This document shows, piece by piece, positions 22,770 to 30,313 of a stretch of DNA of 35,640 bases (its first letter is position 1; every line of letters begins with the position of its first letter). Source of the stretch: an uncultured Akkermansia sp. (lineage in GTDB: Bacteria; Verrucomicrobiota; Verrucomicrobiia; Verrucomicrobiales; Akkermansiaceae). A model generated the notes under the pieces. The model was not told where the DNA came from. It searched no databases and saw nothing but the letters and a program-made list of their open reading frames with translations. The stretch is taken from assembly GCA_947588645.1 (NCBI GenBank), contig CANPYO010000014.1, positions 1 through 35,640 of the forward strand. The letters run 5' to 3'. The translations under genes were made by a program, and so were the position numbers.

Positions 22770-24290
22770 CTAATAACTGCGCGCCCAGAGAACGCGGCGA
22801 GACGTTGGGCGACCTGTGAGAATGCAAGGCGCCTCAGGACCCTGCCCCAGCTCGCCCTGCGGGATGCAGCGGATAGAAACACGCAGACTCTTACCGAGCT
22901 CTTCTTCCTGCTCCGGGGAGCCATCCCACGGACAGAGCAGCCAATCAGCATCGCCCTCGCTCCCGAAGTTTTTCTTGAAATCCTCTAAACAACTGCAGGG
23001 GCGAATATGAGCATCACGAAAGGCCTGCTGCCGAGCGAGCAAGTTGCCTTGTATGTCCTCCAACAGAGCGGTAATGCCCGTCACAAGATCTTTCTCAGTC
23101 AGAAAATCTTTTTCGCCGGTGGGGCGGTCGCGACGAGCAAGGCAAACAGATCCCTTCTCCAGATCTCGTGGTCCGATTTCTATACGTACCGGCACGCCTT
23201 TCTTTATCCACTCCCATTTTTTGGTTCCACCATTCAGATCACGCTCGTCCACCTCCACGCGCAGTGGTAAGTCGTGAAACCGCTGCGCGGCAAGCTTCTC
23301 GGCCAGCTCCCGGCAGTGGGTGAGGATTTGTTCGCGCGTTTCCTCCTTGGGTGTAACAGGTATGATCACGATCTGTCGTGGAGCAACGCGAGGCGGACAC
23401 ACGAGGCCGTCATCATCCGAATGGGCCATGATAAGCATGCCGATCATGCGTGTGGAAACGCCCCAAGAGGTCGTCCATGCAAACTGCCGTTCATTATGAC
23501 GACCGGCAAAGGAGATGTTTTGCGCCTTGGCGAAGTTCTGTCCAAGGAAGTGAGAGGTGCCTGCCTGTATCGCCTTACGATCCTGCACCATGGCCTCCAC
23601 AGTGTAAGTGCGCACCGCACCGGGGAAACGTTCGTGTTCGGTCTTTTCTCCGGGGATGGACGGCACTGCGAGCACATCGCGCTGAAAATCCTCGTACACC
23701 TTGTGCATGGTGGCCGTCTCTCGTTCAGCTTCTTCGCGGGTTTCGTGAGCGGTGTGCCCCTCCTGCCACAGGAATTCGGCCGTGCGCAGGAAGATGCGCG
23801 GGCGCATTTCCCAACGCATCACATTGCACCATTGGTTCACCTTGAAAGGGAGGTCGCGATAAGACTCCAACCAGCGCGAGAAGGCCGCGCCGATGACTGT
23901 TTCCGAAGTGGGTCGTATCACATACTTGTCGGTGAGTTCCCCCGCAGGAATCATGCGAGTTTTTCCGGTATCGGGGTCTTTACGCGCCTCCAGACGGTGG
24001 TGAGTAACCACGGCGCACTCTGTGGCAAATCCCTCGGCGTGTTCCGCTTCTTTCTCCAAGTAGGCAACAGGTATGAGCATCGGGAAATAGGCATTGGTAT
24101 GTCCGGTGCGCTTGAATTCGGCGTCCAGCTGCTGCTGAATAAGTTCCCAGATGGCGTACCCCCATGGTTTGATGACCATGCACCCGCGCACCTCAGAGTT
24201 TTCTGCCATATCAGCCGCTTTAACGACCTGCTGGTACCACTCAGGAAAGTCCTGCGCGCGCGTGGGGGAAATTGCATGTTGTTGTGCCAT
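22770..24290 (-). CDS. proS: Prolyl-tRNA synthetase (archaeal/eukaryotic type)
   Basis: The protein has 506 residues, the length of the short type without the editing insertion. The class II core shows RPTSETVIGAAFSRW (motif 2 region), WEMRPRIFLRTAEFLWQEGHTAH, and GVSTRMIGMLIMAHSDDDGLVCPP (motif 3). The anticodon domain follows (QIVIIPVTPKEE) and a zinc-binding C-terminal domain ends in Tyr (ARSY), as typical for this type. Its mRNA is probably leaderless: the -10 box ends 6 bases before the ATG and there is no Shine-Dalgarno sequence. nadE follows in the same operon. Confidence 0.96.
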   Translation of the reverse strand: MAQQHAISPTRAQDFPEWYQQVVKAADMAENSEVRGCMVIKPWGYAIWELIQQQLDAEFKRTGHTNAYFPMLIPVAYLEKEAEHAEGFATECAVVTHHRLEARKDPDTGKTRMIPAGELTDKYVIRPTSETVIGAAFSRWLESYRDLPFKVNQWCNVMRWEMRPRIFLRTAEFLWQEGHTAHETREEAERETATMHKVYEDFQRDVLAVPSIPGEKTEHERFPGAVRTYTVEAMVQDRKAIQAGTSHFLGQNFAKAQNISFAGRHNERQFAWTTSWGVSTRMIGMLIMAHSDDDGLVCPPRVAPRQIVIIPVTPKEETREQILTHCRELAEKLAAQRFHDLPLRVEVDERDLNGGTKKWEWIKKGVPVRIEIGPRDLEKGSVCLARRDRPTGEKDFLTEKDLVTGITALLEDIQGNLLARQQAFRDAHIRPCSCLEDFKKNFGSEGDADWLLCPWDGSPEQEEELGKSLRVSIRCIPQGELGQGPEAPCILTGRPTSRRVLWARSY

Positions 24291-24296
24291 GAGGCG

Positions 24297-24324
24297 ATAT
24301 TAGTGACTAGCGTAAAAAAGTCAA
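24297..24324 (-). promoter_or_regulatory. Promoter of proS-nadE abutting the start codon
   Basis: On the minus strand TTGACT (24319-24324), a 16-base spacer and TAATAT (24297-24302) are followed by six bases (CGCCTC) and the ATG. The six bases cannot pair with the 16S anti-Shine-Dalgarno. Transcription should begin at or next to the A of ATG. Confidence 0.65.
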
Positions 24325-24430
24325 CTCATTTTTGAGGAGCAGCGCGTGCCATGTACACGCGTCCCAATAAAATTTTCTCCGGGTTCATTCAACCCATCTC
24401 TTCGCGTGTGGAATGCGTGACACACCACTT

Positions 24431-24498
24431 GCCTCCGCGCAACGCGCGCTCACTTTTCAATCGTGCATCCAACACTGTACATAGGCGCCGCCAAGCGC
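24431..24498 (-). repeat. Interspersed repeat family 3, copy A (inverted to copy B at 28287-28347)
   Basis: On the minus strand it reads GCGCTTGGCGGCGCCTATGTAC, then CACGATTGAAAAGTGAGCGC and GCGTTGCGCGGAGGC. Both blocks recur at 28287-28347, but there in the opposite order, as if cut from a tandem array at different points. Confidence 0.6.
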
Positions 24499-24502
24499 CA
24501 TC

Positions 24503-24644
24503 GCTGCTTTGTAACGTCCTCCGCGCACAGCTCTCAGAATTCTCGTTCGCACCTGCTCTGCTTCCTCGCGCCGCAGGCGCGCAAGCTTTGCAAATCGTAA
24601 ATCGTAAATGAATTACGTGCTAGGGTCGCTTTTTCTTGGAACGA
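24503..24644 (+). repeat. Interspersed repeat family 2, copy B
   Basis: It is collinear with 13017-13143 (GCTTTGTAAC, CGCGCCGCAGGC, CAAATCGTAAATCGTAAAT, TTCTTGGAACGAATG). It contains a duplicated ATCGTAA unit absent from copy A. Together with family 3 it fills the 380 bases between proS and corC; no gene is seen there. Confidence 0.65.
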
Positions 24645-24671
24645 ATGTGCGTGTCGTGATGAGTACCGGCA

Positions 24672-26096
24672 TTACTCTGCCGCAACCTCATCGGTCGGTT
24701 GCTCCGGGGCGTGCAAGATGCGCGCTTGGGTCACGCGGCGACCATCTGTAGCAGTGACGATGATAACGTAGTCTCGGATACGAATCTGCTCATTCACTTC
24801 CGGCAGGTGGTCGAGACGATCCGTAATATACCCGCCGAGCGTGGAAATTCCGGCGTCATTTTCCAGCTCGCCGAGACCGGGCAGTTCTTCCTCCAGATCA
24901 AAGAGCGCTAGTGAGCCGCTGGCCATGTACTGCCCCTCGCCTAAGGCGTAAAAATCGCGGCTCTCCTCGGCCTCAAACTCGTCCTGGATATCATCGCCGA
25001 CTATCTCCTCGAGTACATCATCCAAGTACACGAGTCCGAGAGCCACCCCATGTTCATCCACCACAAGCGCGCTATGCGTGCGTTCCTTGGAGAAGAAGTT
25101 GAGCAACGTGTCGAGCTTCATCGTTTCCGGCACTACCTTGAGCGGTCGGCAAACGCTGACAATATCCGTGCTGCCGGAACGCACGAGCTTAAGCATGTCT
25201 TTCACATGCACCCACCCCTTCACATCATCCAAGTGCCCATTCACTAATGCAAATCGGCTGTGCGGACTGGTACTCACAATCTCCAGATTCTTTTCGAAGG
25301 ATTCGTTGATATCGAGCACCTCAACATCGTTTCGCGGCACCAGAATTTCACGCACTGAGCGGTCATTGAGCTCCAGCGCGTTCATGGAAATTTCAGCCTC
25401 TGTTTCTGTCACTTCCTTGCTGCGTCCGCTTTCCTCCACAATGTGGGCAATTTCCTCGGCGCTGTGAGAATAGTTGGGAGCGTAGTGAGGATCCACGCCG
25501 AAGAGAAGGTGAGCAATGCCATTGGCTGTGTTGTTAAAGAGTTTCACAATCCACGAGGTGGAACGCGCAAAACGTACCATTCCATTGGCCGTGCCGAGCG
25601 CGACCTGCAACGGGTGGCGTATAGCCAGACTCTTAGGCACAAGTTCCCCGAGGACCACGTGCGCGAATGTGAAGAGACTGTAGGAAACGACGTAGGAGAT
25701 GATACTCACCGCCACGGGTTGCAAGTGCAAATAGTAGCTGAGAGGCGGAGCAATGAGCTGCTCGATGAAAGGCTCTCCCAAATTGCCCAAGGCAAGTGAA
25801 GCGATCGTAATCCCCACCTGGTTGGCCGAGAGGTATGAATCCAGATGATGCACAATGTGCAAGGCATTTTTACGACTCTTGGCTTCACCCGGCTTATCCC
25901 CCGCGTCTGCCACTAATTGGCTTTCACGCACCCGGGCGCTCGCAAACTCGTTGGCAACAAAAAATGCGTTCAGAAACAGGAAAAAAGCAACGCCTATGAC
26001 GAACAGCATAATCGTGCCGGCATCCGGGTACACCCATTCCGCCTGCGCAGCTTGCTCAGGTGTCATGAACAGCCAATTGCTGATTTGCTCAATCAT
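24672..26096 (-). CDS. CNNM/CorC-type transporter-associated protein (hemolysin C family)
   Basis: The protein has 474 residues. Three to four membrane segments (about 28-50, 95-115, 125-155) form the CNNM/DUF21 domain, with NAFFVANEFASARVRESQL typical of the family. Two CBS domains follow (about 230-350, EILVPRNDVEVLDINESFEK and THSALVVDEHGVALGLVYLDDVLEEIVGDDIQDE), then a CorC_HlyC FAD-like domain (370-460, GSLALFDLEEELPG). Family members act in magnesium or other cation export. The ATG at 26096 follows the fmdB stop by two bases, so the longer open frame is not used. Last gene of the rpsN operon. Confidence 0.9.
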   Translation of the reverse strand: MIEQISNWLFMTPEQAAQAEWVYPDAGTIMLFVIGVAFFLFLNAFFVANEFASARVRESQLVADAGDKPGEAKSRKNALHIVHHLDSYLSANQVGITIASLALGNLGEPFIEQLIAPPLSYYLHLQPVAVSIISYVVSYSLFTFAHVVLGELVPKSLAIRHPLQVALGTANGMVRFARSTSWIVKLFNNTANGIAHLLFGVDPHYAPNYSHSAEEIAHIVEESGRSKEVTETEAEISMNALELNDRSVREILVPRNDVEVLDINESFEKNLEIVSTSPHSRFALVNGHLDDVKGWVHVKDMLKLVRSGSTDIVSVCRPLKVVPETMKLDTLLNFFSKERTHSALVVDEHGVALGLVYLDDVLEEIVGDDIQDEFEAEESRDFYALGEGQYMASGSLALFDLEEELPGLGELENDAGISTLGGYITDRLDHLPEVNEQIRIRDYVIIVTATDGRRVTQARILHAPEQPTDEVAAE

Positions 26097-26098
26097 GA

Positions 26099-26359
26099 TT
26101 ATAGTTTCTCGTATTCGCCGCCTTCTCTCTTCTCCAACACGGTGAATCCGGCTTTTTTTGCATCTGTCACGGAAAGTGGAGCCGTGAGGTGAGGTACACT
26201 GACCGAGCTGATTTTCTTGCGAACCGGGTTCTTGCAATACAGGCAGCGCGTCATCGGCTCCCGATCCAACGTTCGCCGCAATTCATACCCACGTCTGCAC
26301 ATCGGGCACGATCTCTCCGGGTCTTCCGGATGCTCTGCTATGTACTCGTATATTGGCAT
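26099..26359 (-). CDS. FmdB-type zinc ribbon protein
   Basis: The protein has 86 residues. It begins MPIYEYIAEHPEDPERSCPMC, close to the MPIYEY..C..C pattern of FmdB putative regulators, with a second CLYC about 25 residues on, giving a four-cysteine zinc ribbon. The C-terminal third is Ser/Val/Lys-rich. Family members are thought to be small regulatory or assembly proteins, but the role is not established. It lies between rpsN and the CorC-type gene, two bases from the latter. The start was set at MPIYEY, 57 codons inside the longer open frame. Confidence 0.85.
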   Translation of the reverse strand: MPIYEYIAEHPEDPERSCPMCRRGYELRRTLDREPMTRCLYCKNPVRKKISSVSVPHLTAPLSVTDAKKAGFTVLEKREGGEYEKL

Positions 26360-26430
26360 AAGTAGGCGCGAGCCACTCCCCTCAGAATAGCCCGCGCTCG
26401 CTTTGTGTTCTTGCTGCTCCTGCTCAAGCC

Positions 26431-26700
26431 TTACCAGCTTGACTTCGTCACTCCGGGGATCATCCCTTGGTTCGCTAACTCGCGGAAAGCGATACGCGAG
26501 AGATGAAAGCGACGCAAGTAGCCGTGGCAACGTCCTGTGAGACCGCAGCAGTTCACCACACGAGTAGGGGAAGCGTTGCGCGGGAGCATCGTAAGCCCCA
26601 CATAATCTCCCTCAGCCTTCAGCTTGGCACGCAATTCCGCATAGCGAGCCGCAGTAGCTTGATTTTTCTTATTTCTTTCGATCCAACTTTTCTTAGCCAT
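26431..26700 (-). CDS. rpsN: 30S ribosomal protein S14
   Basis: The protein has 89 residues, the long S14 form. It begins MAKKSWIERNKKNQ and has the conserved LPRNASPTRVVNCCGLTGRCHGYLRRF segment and LSRIAFRELANQGMIPGVTKSSW end. The long form normally lacks the CxxC zinc site of the 61-residue form. Here three Cys occur in NCCGLTGRC but not in CxxC spacing. It is outside the main ribosomal cluster and is followed by the zinc ribbon and CorC-type genes. A consensus -35 box is upstream. Confidence 0.93.
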   Translation of the reverse strand: MAKKSWIERNKKNQATAARYAELRAKLKAEGDYVGLTMLPRNASPTRVVNCCGLTGRCHGYLRRFHLSRIAFRELANQGMIPGVTKSSW

Positions 26701-26714
26701 AGTTGTGTGCGCCG

Positions 26715-26744
26715 TGTTGTACAACAATCACAGTCGCTTGTCAA
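26715..26744 (-). promoter_or_regulatory. Promoter of rpsN with a palindrome over the -10 box
   Basis: On the minus strand a perfect TTGACA (26739-26744), a 17-base spacer and TACAAC (26716-26721) leave 15 bases to the ATG. TGTTGTACAACA (26715-26726) is a perfect 12-base palindrome covering the -10 box, so a repressor site is likely. No Shine-Dalgarno sequence is seen. Confidence 0.6.
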
Positions 26745-26820
26745 GCATGATTTTAGTTTTTTATGCCGACATGAAAAAAAACTTGGCTCCGACAAGCGTG
26801 ACAACGTTGCGTTGCTTTGG

Positions 26821-27101
26821 TTAGAAATTGATGCGATAGCCCGCGGAGGCATTGGCGCTGTCCTGCCGCTGCACGTCTTGACGGATGCATCCATGAAGAT
26901 ACTGCCGGAGTCGCCACTGAGCGGGATCGTCAGACCGCCCCCCACCCCGATGCCGAGTGCTCCAACCTTGGTGCTTTCCACCTCTGCCATCGTTCTCGAG
27001 CTGACGATGCCTTTGTTCACCTTGCCGGAGCGATCTCCCACATCAACCTTCAACAAGCAGCGCTTATCCTGTCTGTGTTTCGCCTCCGACTTCCTCCCCA
27101 C
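26821..27101 (-). pseudogene. Decayed C-terminus of an autotransporter-like barrel
   Basis: One frame reads KVDVGDRSGKVN, then ALGIGVGGGLTIPLSG and SIFMDAS. A +1/-1 shift near 26885 is needed to continue as RQDVQRQDSANASAGYRINF and stop at 26821-26823. GYRINF with a terminal Phe is the typical end of an autotransporter beta-barrel. The piece lacks a signal peptide, passenger and most strands, so it is a remnant. Confidence 0.65.
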
Positions 27102-27102
27102 C

Positions 27103-27183
27103 CTACATTACTGTGATGCGGTTGCCTTTGGCTATTTGATTCCACTCTGTCAACGGCTCTTTGGGGACTTTCACCCCAGTTAC
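27103..27183 (-). pseudogene. Possible fragment of a DUF1080-like domain
   Basis: The minus strand encodes TGVKVPKEPLTEW, then NQIAKGNRITVM and a stop. EWN followed by IxAKGNRITV resembles a strand pair of DUF1080/3-keto-disaccharide hydrolase domains. No start or other part of the domain is present. The match is short and uncertain. Confidence 0.3.
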
Positions 27184-27203
27184 ATGTCATGCCTGACGTA
27201 CCG

Positions 27204-27233
27204 AAAAAAAACGGCGGGCACCGAGACCCGCCG
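27204..27233 (-). terminator. Intrinsic terminator of the lipoprotein gene
   Basis: On the minus strand CGGCGGG / CCCGCCG (7 bp, 8-base loop) is followed by T8, about 30 bases after the gene. Confidence 0.92.
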
Positions 27234-27261
27234 AGAAAACATTGGATGGGGGGGGAAGCGC

Positions 27262-28152
27262 TCAGGACTCATCCGAGCCGGAATCATCCGAATCTCCGGA
27301 GGAGTCCTCACTTTCATCGTCGGAAGATGAGTCGCTGTCATCCCCCGAATTGTCAGAGGAATCTGAACTCTCGGAATCGGAAGAATCATCGGAGCTGCTT
27401 TCCTCATCCGGAGATTCAGAGTCGTCAGAGGTCTCCATCTTCACAGGCTTTTCGTCAAAAAGAGCCTTTTCATCTTCCGCCTTTTTCTTGGCTTCTTCTT
27501 CAGCCTTAGCTTTTGCCTTGCGCTCCTGTTCAAGCTGCATCTGCTCACTCTCATTGAGGGGCTTGGAAATCAGGTAGCGCTTGTCGGTAACTCCGCGCCT
27601 TTTCAGCGAATTGATGCGATCTTGGTCATAGCCGACCTCCGTGCCGATCTGTCGAGCAGGATCAGCTAAATCCTCCATGATAGCAGCGCCGAGGGCCTCG
27701 CGTTCATCAGTTTCGCACACGAATACCTTGTAGGAGCCGATGCTGGGAAGATCCCATGCCGGAACGCGCTTGTTGGAAGGAGCAAGTACGCCAACCATAT
27801 TTCCGCGACCATCGGAGAGGATGGCCCACACGACCTCGCTGCCACCCCGGACATTAGTTGTGGTCAGGTAATATTGGGGGTAGACGTAAGACATCTCCTT
27901 GACGGTAGAATCGCGAAGCCAAGTGATGAGGGCGCTGCGAGCGCGTTGCGAGAGGGGACCGACCTCGTAGCAATCCCTATTTCTGGGGAGGTGCACGCTG
28001 TTGTGACTAAAGATGGAGGTTATGGGGCTTTGGGCGAGACGCTTGGCGGCCTTCTTGGGTGTAAGGGTAGAGCCGCAAGAAGTCACTAAAGCCAGCGCAG
28101 TGATAATCCCACATGCTTGAGCGAAGAAACGGAGTTGAGAGAGATATTTCAT
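27262..28152 (-). CDS. Lipoprotein with Ser/Asp-rich tail, unknown function
   Basis: The protein has 296 residues. The signal ends in a lipobox (ALALVTSC; Cys at about 26), so it should be lipidated. Residues 30-200 are a globular domain I do not recognise (PLSQRARSALITWLRDS, VVWAILSDGRGNMVGVL). Residues 200-235 are a Lys/Glu/Ala helix (ERKAKAKAEEEAKKKAEDEK). The last ~55 residues are almost only Ser, Asp and Glu, similar in style to SD-repeat stalks of surface proteins. A GAAGGT ribosome binding site, a promoter and a terminator make it a stand-alone gene. The tail could bind calcium or span the surface layer; both are inference. Confidence 0.8.
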   Translation of the reverse strand: MKYLSQLRFFAQACGIITALALVTSCGSTLTPKKAAKRLAQSPITSIFSHNSVHLPRNRDCYEVGPLSQRARSALITWLRDSTVKEMSYVYPQYYLTTTNVRGGSEVVWAILSDGRGNMVGVLAPSNKRVPAWDLPSIGSYKVFVCETDEREALGAAIMEDLADPARQIGTEVGYDQDRINSLKRRGVTDKRYLISKPLNESEQMQLEQERKAKAKAEEEAKKKAEDEKALFDEKPVKMETSDDSESPDEESSSDDSSDSESSDSSDNSGDDSDSSSDDESEDSSGDSDDSGSDES

Positions 28153-28170
28153 ATCAATGCTACCTTCTCA

Positions 28171-28199
28171 TTTTGCCAACTGAAGGGCGCTATGACAAG
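28171..28199 (-). promoter_or_regulatory. Candidate promoter of the lipoprotein gene
   Basis: On the minus strand TTGTCA (28194-28199), a 17-base spacer and CAAAAT (28171-28176) are followed by a GAAGGT ribosome binding site 9 bases before the ATG. Confidence 0.5.
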
Positions 28200-28286
28200 C
28201 AAAAACTTACAGGTTGGACAATTTTTTTCTCTCTGGAGGCGCAAGGCGCCTGTCGACGCCTGTGTACGATGTGCGATGTACGCTGT

Positions 28287-28347
28287 GCGATTGCAAAGTG
28301 AGCGCACGTTGCGCGGGGAGGAAAAGCGCCTGGCGGCACTTATGTAC
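28287..28347 (+). repeat. Interspersed repeat family 3, copy B
   Basis: GCGATTGCAAAGTGAGCGCA, then CGTTGCGCGGGGAGG and GCGCCTGGCGGCACTTATGTAC, match 24431-24498 in inverted orientation with the two blocks in exchanged order. TACGATGT-type motifs surround it (28264-28375). Confidence 0.6.
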
Positions 28348-28458
28348 GAATTACGATGTTGAATGTACGATGTGGATTTTAGCACGCTAGGGGCGTGGGA
28401 AGGCGGAGCAAAGATGACCGGAAAACCGCTCATTTTCGGTCATGATTTATTGAGCGAC

Positions 28459-28500
28459 TGGAGAGATTTTCTGCTTTTCCACTCCATCCAAATGAGGTTG
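28459..28500 (+). repeat. Short repeat shared with 9889-9930
   Basis: TTTTCCACTCCATCCAAATG and the bases before it match the intergenic stretch near 9889-9930 with few changes. It ends 24 bases before the grpE -35 box. Confidence 0.55.
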
Positions 28501-28523
28501 ACCTGCTATGTCACAGCCGATCA

Positions 28524-28552
28524 TTGACGCGGGTGTACTACACCCCTATAAT
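28524..28552 (+). promoter_or_regulatory. Promoter of the grpE-dnaJ operon with palindromic operator
   Basis: TTGACG (28524-28529), a 17-base spacer and TATAAT (28547-28552) end 6 bases before the ATG at 28559. The spacer contains GGGTGTACTACACCC (28531-28545), a perfect palindrome with 7-base arms. It is not the HrcA CIRCE sequence. A repressor bound here would block RNA polymerase directly. Confidence 0.75.
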
Positions 28553-28558
28553 GGGGGC

Positions 28559-29149
28559 ATGCAAGACGACAATTTCCAAGAGGAACAGAAGGACGCGGCT
28601 GAGCCTCAGGCTCAAGATACTTGTGGATGCGATATCCCTCCTGCGCCCGAGAAGGAATATGCGGAGGCCGTGGACGAATCGGATCCGGAGCAAGCCACTG
28701 CAGCTACGGATGAGCTTGCCAAATGGCGCGAACTGGCGTTGCGCACGGCTGCCGAATATGACAATTACCGCAAGCGCTGCGTGAAGGAACGCGACGAGTT
28801 CACCCGCTATGCCACGCGAGGTCTGCTGGAAGAGCTTTTGCCGGTACTGGACAACTTTGAGATGGGCATGCAGATGGCCGAAAAGGAGAAGGGCTCTATG
28901 ATATACATCGGCATGGAGATGGTGAAGAAGCAGCTGCAGGACTTCCTGAATGCACAGGGGGTGGAGCCCATCCCCGCACAGCCCGGCATTCTCTTTGACC
29001 ACAATCTGCACGAGGCTATTCAGAGCGAGCCCTCCGACCAGGCGGAAGGGACGGTACTGCGCATTTTGCGCCCGGGCTACATGCTGCGCGGCAAACTGCT
29101 ACGCCCCGTGAATGTGGTGACGGCGGCGGCTCCCGCTCCCCAAAACTGA
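28559..29149 (+). CDS. grpE: Nucleotide exchange factor of DnaK
   Basis: The protein has 196 residues. It releases ADP from DnaK in the chaperone cycle. An acidic, disordered N-terminus (1-50) precedes the long coiled coil (51-100, ELALRTAAEYDNYRKRCVKE) and the beta domain (GILFDHNLHEAIQSEPSDQ, VLRILRPGYMLRGKLLRPVNV). An ATG at 28508 in the same frame would place the promoter inside the gene, so the start at 28559 is chosen. dnaJ follows by 25 bases. dnaK is not in the window. Confidence 0.93.
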   Translation: MQDDNFQEEQKDAAEPQAQDTCGCDIPPAPEKEYAEAVDESDPEQATAATDELAKWRELALRTAAEYDNYRKRCVKERDEFTRYATRGLLEELLPVLDNFEMGMQMAEKEKGSMIYIGMEMVKKQLQDFLNAQGVEPIPAQPGILFDHNLHEAIQSEPSDQAEGTVLRILRPGYMLRGKLLRPVNVVTAAAPAPQN

Positions 29150-29174
29150 CTACTGAGAAGCATTTGATACGACC

Positions 29175-30308
29175 ATGGCCAAAGATTATTACGAGGTGCT
29201 TGGAGTGCCAAGGGATGCGGATGAATCCACCATCAAAAAGGCCTACCGTAAGCTCGCTATGAAATACCATCCGGATCGCAATCCGGACAACAAGGAGGCA
29301 GAGGCCAAGTTTAAGGAAATCGGAGAAGCGTACGAAGTGCTCAGCGACGCCGACAAACGTGCCGCCTACGACCGTTTGGGGCACGATGCTTTCAAAAACG
29401 GCGGCATGGGCGGCTTCGGCGGCGGAGGGGGCTTCGGCGGCTTCACTGATCCCATGGATATTTTTGCCCAGATGTTCGGCGGCATGGGCGGCTTCGGCGG
29501 CGGGGGACGGCGGCGGCAAACGGATCCGCGCCGCCCGGGCTCGGATCTGCGCTACGATCTGGACATCACGCTGGATGAGGTGGTGAGCGGCTGCGACAAG
29601 GTGTTGGAGATCGAACGGCTGGTGCCCTGCGATGCGTGTTCGGCGAGCGGTTCCAAGGACGGCACCAAGGGCTATAAGACCTGCCCCTCCTGCCATGGAT
29701 CAGGCGTCATCACCCAACAGAGCGGCTTTTTTGTGCAGCAGAGCACCTGCCCGAACTGTCGAGGGCTCGGTCAAATCATCAACAATCCCTGCCCCAAATG
29801 CCATGGCGAGGGGCGCGTACACAAAGATGTGAAAATCACCCTCCATATTCCCCCCGGAGTGAACACCGGCACCAAACTGCGCTCCAGCGGCAATGGCGAC
29901 GCCGGCTTGCGGGGCGGAGAGACGGGCGATTTGTACGTGTTTATTGAAGTGAAGCCGCACGCTATCTTCTCGCGCGACGGCAAGGACTTGACTTACACCA
30001 TGCCAGTGCCTTTTGCTTTGGCGGCTCAGGGTGGGGTGCTCAGCGTGCCTACGCCAGACGGTGCGGCGAAGCTTAAATTGCCGGCGGGCACCTCGGGCGG
30101 TACCATCTTCCGCGTGCGCGGCAAAGGGATGCCCGCACTCAAAGGCGGCAGCCGCGGCGACCTGATGGTGGAAATCCAAGTGGAAACGCCCACGAACTTA
30201 AGCGCTGCGCAGAAAAAAGCCCTAGAGAGCTTTACGGGAACTCTAGGAAACAGCAACCAGCCGGAAGCGACCGATTTCCTGCGCCGCGCCGCCGGGTACA
30301 TGAAATAG
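29175..30308 (+). CDS. dnaJ: Chaperone DnaJ
   Basis: The protein has 377 residues, the full-length type I DnaJ. It brings substrates to DnaK and stimulates its ATPase. The J domain (5-67) has the HPD motif (YHPDRNPDN). A Gly/Phe-rich linker (75-115) is followed by the zinc domain (about 153-215), with [24 protein letters not shown] and CPKCHGEG; the first unit is slightly irregular (SASG for xGxG). Two substrate-binding beta domains end the protein. It is co-transcribed with grpE and followed by rsmE after five bases. Confidence 0.96.
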   Translation: MAKDYYEVLGVPRDADESTIKKAYRKLAMKYHPDRNPDNKEAEAKFKEIGEAYEVLSDADKRAAYDRLGHDAFKNGGMGGFGGGGGFGGFTDPMDIFAQMFGGMGGFGGGGRRRQTDPRRPGSDLRYDLDITLDEVVSGCDKVLEIERLVPCDACSASGSKDGTKGYKTCPSCHGSGVITQQSGFFVQQSTCPNCRGLGQIINNPCPKCHGEGRVHKDVKITLHIPPGVNTGTKLRSSGNGDAGLRGGETGDLYVFIEVKPHAIFSRDGKDLTYTMPVPFALAAQGGVLSVPTPDGAAKLKLPAGTSGGTIFRVRGKGMPALKGGSRGDLMVEIQVETPTNLSAAQKKALESFTGTLGNSNQPEATDFLRRAAGYMK

Positions 30309-30313
30309 GAGTC

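Noticed and set aside
24594-24610. AAATCGTAAATCGTAAAT resembling a Zur box
   Set aside because: It is part of the interspersed repeat family, is not a palindrome, and lies behind corC rather than before a metal gene.
27242-27577. Plus-strand Ser-rich open frame
   Set aside because: It is the reverse complement of the Ser/Asp tail of the lipoprotein gene, which has a lipobox, promoter and terminator.
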